The position numbers and the translations under genes are program-made. The notes beneath the pieces were generated by a model. The model did no database searches. It saw only the letters and a list, made by a program, of their open reading frames with translations, and had not been told where the DNA came from. Shown piece after piece: positions 56,204 to 64,000 of a stretch of 64,000 nt of DNA. The number at the start of each line of letters is the position of its first letter. The stretch's first letter is position 1. The DNA is from Clavulina sp. PMI_390. Its lineage: Eukaryota > Basidiomycota > Agaricomycetes > Cantharellales > Hydnaceae. Location: positions 99,675 to 163,674 of the forward strand of contig WIDE01000042.1 in NCBI GenBank assembly GCA_015039315.1, written 5' to 3'.

Positions 56204-59200
56204 ATGGCAACCACTAAGATGGCAAGCGATGCCATTGTGATGCGCATTGTTGAAATTACCATTGTCTGTAAGCAAAGCTCACCATTCATCCACATGCTGG
56301 ATATATCCTTACAGTACGGAAATGTTTCCAGCTGCCAGAATTGAAAAAATGCAACTCAATGCTGGGGACAAATACCGCCTTCAGCTTAAACCCCTGCTTG
56401 CAAGCAATGCTCTGTTGATTACATCTCGACCCCAAGCTAAGATCAAGTCACAGTACAAAATCTTTGAGAACGTTGGGCTTGTCTGGACAAGTCCCTTTGG
56501 GTTACAGTGTGGCATTTTATCTGTTTATTGTCAGCCTAAATCATCATCCCAATTTCTGTTTTCCTGAAGCTCTTTCAAGCTTCCAGTGGATCACTCTGGT
56601 ATTCATTTAGAGCTTCAGCTTGTGAGGTGCCAATATTTGTTTTTTCATGAGGAGCTTGCTAGTACTACATTCAACATCGCACTCAATGCTACAGAAGGTG
56701 TGCTTGATTATGATTCCTCACAATTTAGTGTTTCATATTTATTTGTCTTAATTGCAGATATTGTGGCTGATCTCATGTATGCTGGTCTTGCCATTGGAGA
56801 ACTTCACATCTCAGTGCATATACATGCTCCAACACCTGCTGACTTCAAGCAACAGCTAGGCCCTGGTATGACCAGTCCTCTCCTATTTCATGCTTTCTTA
56901 ACTGTTATTCAATGTGCTCTAAAATGTATTCCATGCCTGGGTTTCAAGCTGCTGCCAATGTTGGAGGTAACATAAAAAACACTGATAACTCAAAGGGACT
57001 GTGGGACACTCTATTTAAACGTCTTAAACTTGTTAATGACTTAGCAGAGAAGGCTGCTTCAGTAAGCTCCCCACATTTCACCATGCTTGCACACATACAT
57101 TAACCATTTGTTCCTCCACAGTTTCATCCATATGCTGCTTTGGCATGGGGAGTAGTATCTGCAGCATATAAGGTGGAATGTCCCTCCTTTGTTTCTTACT
57201 CAATACTGAATGCTGTAATTTGATCCAATCAGATTGTTGAGGTGCAGCAGCAGCAAGATGCCAGGATATTGGACTTGCTTCAAGCCATGGTTGATGCTTG
57301 TGACCTTGCTGACACTATCCAGCAAGAACTGAAAAATAATGACCCTACCACATGGAACCTAGTCAACACTATTATGCAGCAGGTTACAGAGTGCATTCAC
57401 TTCATTCAAGCTTATTGTGTAACAAAGTCATTTAGTAAGTACTACTGTGTTTGCTTGCTGTTTTAAAAGCCTTACATGTTTGTACATAGCCCTGCGCCTT
57501 CTGAAACATCTTGTGAATATTGACCCAATCCCTGATTATATAAAGGTCCTGTGTAATCTCAAGAAGAAACTTGCTGGTGATGTGACTGTAAAGGCAGCAC
57601 TTGTGACCTTACGGGTAGCTGAGGAGGTGTCATATACATGTGTGTCCAAGTTTTGATAACTCCAAGGTTTAGATCTCATAGGTTTTCAAATAGACAGTTC
57701 AGTTATCCTCAAAGAATTGCGCTATGCAAAAGATGCACACTACAATTTTGCTCATGGGTGTCTGGAGGGGACCCGCACTGATGTAATTCAAGCTATTGCT
57801 GCTTGGGCCTTAGGGGCATATCTTCCAAACTCCATGAATTCCTATATTCTTTCTATTCCATGCTCAGAGGCTTCACGTGTATTATGGATCTGTGGCCCTG
57901 CTGGGTGTGGGAAGACAAGTATCATCCGCTCTGCTGCAGCACTTGTCAAATCCTATGGTAGAATGGGATCCTTCTATGGCTTCAGCAGAACTGGGCCTGG
58001 TGGAACACTCTCACAGCTATTTAGCACTATTGCATGTGACATTGCACAGTGTGACAAAGTGCATGAGCATCACCTTGTGGAAGTTGTTAAAGGTGATGCC
58101 CCTCTGCGCAACACTGGTGATCCACAGCTTCAGTTTGAAGCCATGATTGCAAAGCCTATGAACACTGCATACGCAGTTGGACCCACAGTGGTATTCATTG
58201 ATGCATTTGATGAGGCTGATGACAATGAAGATTTGCGTGAGGATGTGCTCAATATCCTCTGCCAAAATGCAGTTCAGGTGCCAGAAAACCTACGCATCAT
58301 TGTTACTTCACGCCTTCCTGATGTGGTCCATGCTCTGTACCCCAACAATTCATCTGAGCACCCAAAAGGAGTGAATGTACTTCATGTGGACAGACTTGAT
58401 CAGTCAATGACCTGCCAAGATGTCCGTATGATGGTGGAGAAGAAGTTGCATTCTCTCTGTGGGAACCCTGTAACTGATAGAAAGATCCAAGCCTTGGTTG
58501 GCAAAGCAGATATATCTTTTCAATGGGCTTCAACTGCTTGCCGCTTGATTTTGAAACCACCACCTGGGTCATCTGCCCAACTTGAGCTTGATTACCTCTC
58601 CCAGCCTGGGGCACCAGTCCTTGCGAATCTATACTATGACATTTTGGAGCGGATAGTGTCATACTCTAGACCAGCTCTGCGAGAGACAAATCTCAAGCGC
58701 ATTAAAATTGCTCTTGCACCAATCCAGTGTGCCAGGCACCCCCTTCAGCTTAGTATTATCTGTAAGCTAGTTCATTTTGAAGGTGTCAGTCACAACAACA
58801 CCCTGGATGTCCTCAAAGGCATCTATCAGTCCTTGTCATCCCTCTTGACTGGCACACTCTCAGGAGCCAATGAGCCAATTATTCCATTCCATGCCTCAAT
58901 TATGGAGTTCTTTGGGGACAAAAACCAGAGTGCAGCCTACTACCTTGATTCAAACTTCTCCCATGCTGTCCTACTTGAGGGGTGCTATGCTGTCATGAGG
59001 AATGAAATCCATTTCAACATGCTACAGACTCCCCACTCTGGAAGAACTCTGATGAGAAGTGCTGACACCTTGATTGGCCCCCCTTGTGTTGGTTCTGATG
59101 CATTGCAGTATGCTGCAATGTCCTGGTCAGAGCATCTTGCAGCACAAAAACAGGTTGATGTGAGAGCTTTACTTGAGTGGTTCTATCTCTGTGGTGCTCC

Positions 59201-59901
59201 ATGGGAAGAGCTAGGATTCCGGTGGCTAGAGGAGGGACATAACCCCTTGCAGCAGAATGTGTCTCACCCTTTGGTTAGTTTCTGTTGCATATCTACTCCA
59301 GTTTTATCCTCCTGCTTACAGTGGACTGAGTCTCAAGGTCAAAACTATCAATGATATCTTGTTTGAATTCTATAACTACAGTAACTTTTCTCCAGCTCAA
59401 ACATACCTGAGTGCCCTCCCCATGGCTGCTAGTAAAAGTCCACTCAACATGGCACTTCTTCAGCCTTGGCTGGCAAGGTTTCCAGGGATCCCCACAGTTC
59501 AGCAGCTATCATCATACCCAGCCATTGCATCTCATGCTTACTCTCATGTGCATGCTTTGCTAAAGGACAAAACCACCCAAATGGTCCCACAAAAGATCCC
59601 ATTTGCTCGAAGTCATAAGTGGCTTTTGATTGATTTAGAGTCATGTGAAGGGTCTAGGTCAAAGGATTATTATTGGTGCCTGGATGAACATTGGGGAAAT
59701 GGAGCTCAGTTGGAAGAGCCCGGAGTGGTTATTTTTCAAGGAGGGTATTCCAAGTCGGGGCAATGGCTGAGGGTGGACTTCCGGCCCATGAAGTGGGGTT
59801 CTCAGTGGGCAGAGTGTTATGATCCTAATGCAAAGGTGGAGAGTGTAGAAGACTATGTGGAAAGGATCATGGAGCTCAGTGATGAGTGGGTGAATCACTA
59901 A
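56204..59901 (+). CDS. NACHT-type STAND NTPase (NLR-like) without WD40 repeats, multi-exon
   Basis: Fungal STAND NTPases act as signal-transducing switches, some in non-self recognition and cell death. From ATG 56204, small exons give a possible C2-like strand (VMRIVEITIV) and a helical part (PYAALAWGVVSAAYK, VEVQQQQDARILDLLQAM, VTECIHFIQAYCVTKSF). The NACHT core follows: CLEGTRTDVIQAI before it, Walker A GPAGCGKTS at about 57896-57922, Walker B VVFIDAFDEAD at about 58190-58222, and sensor-like LRIIVTSRLPDV. The winged-helix-like part includes IIPFHASIMEFFGDK. Introns near 59273-59326 and 59343-59395 give PLWTESQAQTYLSALPMAA, the segment that usually precedes WD40 repeats. Here instead about 160 residues follow (KWLLIDLESCEGSRSKDYYW...) with no WD40 pattern, to a stop at 59899-59901. 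Base use is strikingly CpG-poor. Confidence 0.85.
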
Positions 59902-60339
59902 TACTCTCACAAGGACAGTTATCTGAAGGTTAAGATTGCTGAATTCAGGATGGCCTGAAGTGTCCTGTACACTTGAATGTTGATCAATCCCACTAACAAG
60001 CCCTTGAGCCCATCCTCTTGTACATATATCTTGCTGCAGGCACAATCCTCCTTTGTGCCATGTTACAATCCACTCATGCATTTATCAGGCTTTGCACTTG
60101 TTCCCAATATGCCATTCATTGTGGGGGATGGATATACCAAGGACCCACATCAATTGACATCGCAAAGGAAGATGTATTCATTCAGCTTGAGCACATAGGC
60201 ACCAGGTATCTTATTTACCTACAAGTATGACACACACGCAATTACTCGGCATGCCACAACCCATCAGTCAAGTAAAGATGTAGAGATTGCACATCAGAGC
60301 CAACAAGTTCATGAGCCACTGACTTGAGGCAGACGCTCC
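59902..60339. other. 3' flank of the NACHT gene
   Basis: This is still CpG-poor until about 60230. It may hold the 3' end of the NACHT gene or remnants of a further exon (a hydrophobic frame at 60018-60230). Not called as a gene. Confidence 0.4.
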
Positions 60340-60913
60340 TCATTGTGAAGCATACCGTTCTGACACACACTGAACAAGCCAAAGAAGAGCTCGGTGATGG
60401 AGATGGGCGAGAAAAGCGGATAAGGAGTTGAGTGTCAGGTGACGAATTCGGGATAGAGGCGATGAACAGACAGTGGGCGCTGCATCAATATTGGCTCCTA
60501 TATATCGCTCAAAGGTCGATGACGAGCGTTTAGCGTAGAGCAGCCACGAGATGTTAATCGAGCTAGCCAAGTCACCTTCTGGCGCGTTGAGCACGTGCGC
60601 GACACCTGTGGTCTCGAGAAACAGGAGCGCGAGGAAAGCGACCATCTCGGCGTCGATTGAAGCCTGACGAGGGAAGTGTTGATGTGAGAAGGCTTTGTAC
60701 GGTGATGATGATGAGGTTTTGACGATGGTGCAAGCTAAAGGTAAGGTGATCATACGCTGGAGAACACGATCGATGTCAGCTGGTTGCGTGATGAGTATAC
60801 AAATCGACAAATGGAAGTAAGCTGGCGGGAAAGCTTGGCATGGAAGTGAGGCGTAATAATTCGATTGGCACACGCAAACTACTCACGTTGATCGCTAATA
60901 TTCTGGCTGGCAT
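60340..60913 (-). CDS. Small unrecognised protein with a mitochondrial-type leader (116 aa, four exons)
   Basis: Exons 60913-60887 (MPARILAIN), 60833-60756 (LSRQLTSICRFVYSSRNQ...), 60663-60576 (ASIDAEMVAFLALLFLE...) and 60497-60340 (ANIDAAPTVCSS... to the stop) sum to 351 nt, a whole number of codons, with GT-AG introns of 53-92 nt. The first 35 residues have several arginines and no acids, as in a mitochondrial presequence. I do not recognise the family. A longer unspliced frame over the same region lacks a sensible start and is less likely. Four consistent splice junctions support the model, but no homology does. Confidence 0.45.
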
Positions 60914-63900
60914 CGCTCTACTTCACGACATAGTAGACATGGAGACGGCAGAGCTCATAAGAGCACAAGGACGAAAGCGATGGCGTAGTGTCTGTCGCTC
61001 TAGACTCTGACGTAGATAGAGTTGAGACGAGGAGGAGAGGGAGGACTCCATTGATCTTGGTTCTCTTGCCGTCAGTGATGGGTCTGCGGATGATGGAGCC
61101 CCATTTCAGGAGAAGATGAATAATCGCCCAGACATTGCATGCATAAGGAACGCTGGTGCGGTAGAGTGTTCGTCAGGGCGAGTAGTGGTAGTCAGTTCAG
61201 CACCAGCCAGGGACAAAGATCAAGTGTCGGACTCCTACATGGAATACGCACAAGATGATATTGATATGCCTTCTCGTGCCACTTCCACACTACAAAACGC
61301 AAGGAAAACCTCGAACGATCAGTGTTCGCTGCGGGATCCGACCGAGCATCTGGCGCTTTGGACCTACCACTGAGGAGCTGAGATAGGATGGGTGGTCAGG
61401 AGTAAGCAGCTCGCCGAAGGCTCTGCAGTAGCATGACTGTTGCATTCGGAGGGGAAATTTTCATAATGTAGCTTTGATATTCGTTGAACAGAGAGGGAGC
61501 AAGAGTTGTGGTCAGTGTTTGGGAAACATGGATATGAGATTGTCTGGCCGCATGGTTTCAACCATCGCAGTTGCGGGGAGAGAAGACTTCTAAAATTTGT
61601 TTTCAGCGCGAAGACCGTGTTGAAAGCGCCAAGATGTTAGGACTGTTCGGCTTCGTAGAAGCGCAGATGGAGCGAGGGGCCGCCGGGCGTGAGGCTTTGG
61701 AAGATTCGGCCTTCGGTTCCGACATCAGCTTGCAATTGATTCCACCATCAACAGCCTTATCCATCTCGACGAGACTACCAACGTCATCAAAAATGAGGCT
61801 CCGGCCCCTTCCTTCGCCCTACACCTTTCATTCTGATACTCGCGAAGTGACTCTATGATTTGGAGTCTCTCGGATGCCGATAGCTTCACCGAATCGGAGT
61901 GACTACGCTATGTGTGCCTTACGCTTGGTCCTAGTGATCGCGGCTGCTCATTCAGCCACATATGATATTATGCGCACTAGCCCCTCTTCACCCAGCGCAG
62001 ACGCCCCCACTTCCCCCACGGGCGTGAGAGAGAACCCTCGTGCCGAGGAACTGGGCATTCATTACCGTCGTCTCACACCAGCATGCTTCACTAACACTGG
62101 CGACGACATGATACAACGCCGTGTTCTTAGGACTGATGTCGCTCTTTATCGTCATCATGTTGGCTGTTCCATCTCCATGGTGTGCGTTCCGTCGTCTAAC
62201 TTCACGTCACCAGCACCCCCTCTCCTCACGCATCGATGTCTATTGCGAACATATGGATTCATTTTCCCTTCCTGTGATATCTCGCCTACGTAGCCCTCAA
62301 AACCATCCCAAGCTGTCGCTTTTTCCACCTCCATACGATTTCAACTAATCAGCTCCCGGCTGGCCCGTCTTGTTACGCGCGCACCAATGTTGACCAAAAC
62401 CGCTCCATGGCTCTCTGACTCACGTGAAATCCTCTCTTGCTGTTGTCCCCCGCAATGTCTGCCATCAATCAACGACGTCTCTCCATCGTTATGCCGATTC
62501 TAACAGAACACCGCCAATTGGAGAGGTATTTAGGCACATCCCAACTCGCAACGTCCAATCATGCTGACAATCTCCTGTCGTGTGGTCTTATCATTACCAC
62601 CAGGCGGTCAGTTCGTCAGTATTGTCTTATCATGCATCCATTCGACAGCGGCCAGACAGTTGCCCTCGCCGATGCTCGGGCGGCCCTGTTGTTTTGCCTA
62701 GCCCCCCACCAGGATCCCCCGACTTTAAGCGATATACTTCTTGGCTACTATTATGCCATGCCGTCGCTAACCAGTCTCCGCAGCCTCACGCTCAGGTCAT
62801 CTAAGCAAGAATCCCTCCATCTAACACCGCGGCAAAGGACCTCGATGTCTTGGGCTTCACCGCGTGGATAGGAGCTTCGTTACCTCCTTTTCAGCTGCTT
62901 GCCGGCCACCCCTGCACGTGCGTGTGGTAGCGTTCTTTAGACTTTCTCCCGTTTCTGCGAGTTCGGTTTCATCAGTCAACTATCTAATACCCCTACGGGA
63001 CGGGGATGCCAGGTATTCGGAGCTCAAATAGCCAGTGAATATCTTGCTATAGGACTCCGGCGCCTGCGCGTTCTCTATTAGCGCGAGCCTACGTCTCTCT
63101 GGGTGTTATATTTTCTTCTCCAACAGCGACGACGTGGGGTTATGTAACAAGCTTTTCCCCCCAAGCGATGGCATATCGACAAGCCTATGGAAGAGATCAA
63201 CGCAAGTTTTCAGCGCATGTAATCCGGGCCGTCAGTCTCACTGATGCCCACCTACCTCCGCTGGTTTGTGGAATACCCGAGACTCAACGGGATTATTTTC
63301 GGCATAATATACCGACTAATTATACAGTTGACCTTGCCACAAGAGTCACAAATATTAAAGGTGTGTCCAGCCTTGTGACAATTCCATAGCCTTATATGTT
63401 GACGGTAGCAAACCAGGTATATACTGTCGATGTTCTGGCTTCCTCAACGGGTCCACTGATACACCGTTGTCTATCTTGAAATATTCGAAGTAAATTTGAA
63501 TCCCCCCGATGAACGATTGATCTCGTAGAGATTACTAAGGCGGATCAGGTACTAACCAAAACCTCATGCATATGTGTCGTTTATATTCAAGGATTACGAA
63601 CTGGCGTCGAGCCCTAGGACGCCTAAGAGTGGTACAAGTACTAGGGTGTGTTCTACGATCATACTAACTGTATCCGTGCTTGAGCTAGTGGGAGATATCA
63701 AGATGTCTCTTTAGGTATTGAAGGCAGACGTCTATGCATCAAGTAATGTCGCATCTCCAGTTCCCACTATTAGCTAGGGACTGAGCTAAGTATTTCTCTT
63801 GTGCAGCAGCAGGGATGAACTTTTCCACCCAAGTTCCACCGCTCATTAAACGCTACAATGAGGTTTTATTTGTAGACATTTCTCCTACAGCCTCTGGTGT

Positions 63901-64000
63901 TTCAATTTGTCGCGGGTTGATGTGCAGGGACCACCAGACCCCTCGACTGCTCTATTGACCACGACCCCCGACCCCCCTTAATCACCTCCTTGTAGAATGC
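60914..64000. other. 3-kb region with no assignable gene
   Basis: Several frames of 60-145 codons (near 61116, 61571, 61874 and 62437) show no domain, signal peptide or splice pattern. The last kilobase is AT-rich with many stops. A gene may enter from beyond the window end, but nothing can be supported. Confidence 0.45.

Noticed and set aside
60340..60873. Unspliced 177-codon minus-strand frame
   Set aside because: It reads through three good introns; the four-exon model starts with a better leader and sums to whole codons.
62437..62871. 144-codon frame near the end of the window
   Set aside because: No recognisable feature. The composition and lack of splice structure make it no better than chance.

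Overview
The window reads as nuclear DNA of a filamentous basidiomycete, most likely an agaricomycete. The evidence is short GT-AG introns (about 48-80 nt) dense in almost every gene, an expansion of F-box/leucine-rich-repeat-like proteins, a WOPR (Gti1/Pac2) transcription factor, a NACHT-type STAND NTPase and pyrimidine-rich gene starts. No prokaryotic, viral or CRISPR feature was seen. Exon structures were derived by hand. Where exon lengths sum to a whole number of codons, this is stated.

Layout. Positions 1-22.7 kb are mostly ordinary genes: two unrecognised genes on the minus strand (140-3365), an OXA1/YidC-type mitochondrial insertase (to 5223), a multi-exon F-box protein (5617-7770) divergent from a serine-rich unknown protein (7995-10389), two tandem amidase-signature enzymes (11084-16961), a small unknown gene (17391-18402), a probable tail-anchored protein (19826-20794) and an RluA-type pseudouridine synthase (21262-22674).

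Positions 23-45.2 kb form an F-box cluster split into two blocks. Five intact paralogs (23005-24318, 24682-26011, 38322-39666, 41163-42487, 43909-45225), one clear pseudogene (42722-43708) and one relic (40011-40155) belong to one subfamily. A sixth intact F-box protein (27222-28676) is of another type. Between the blocks lie a tRNA-Gln gene with an intron (26321-26405), a 5.1-kb gene-poor stretch and the WOPR transcription factor gene (33823-37583). A decayed LINE fragment sits among the F-box copies at about 40.5-40.9 kb. In every readable subfamily member an intron splits the start codon as AT|G, and most carry a GTCAC...GTGAC-like element a short distance upstream.

Positions 46-64 kb hold one intact secreted protein gene (47322-48477) with two decayed copies beside it, an IML2/TTC39-type TPR protein (50525-54255), a CpG-poor NACHT NTPase gene without WD40 repeats (56204-59901), a small gene predicted to be mitochondrial (60340-60913) and about 3 kb with nothing assignable. 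The genes do not form one pathway. The parts that look recently evolved are the F-box cluster, the secreted-protein copies and the NACHT gene.
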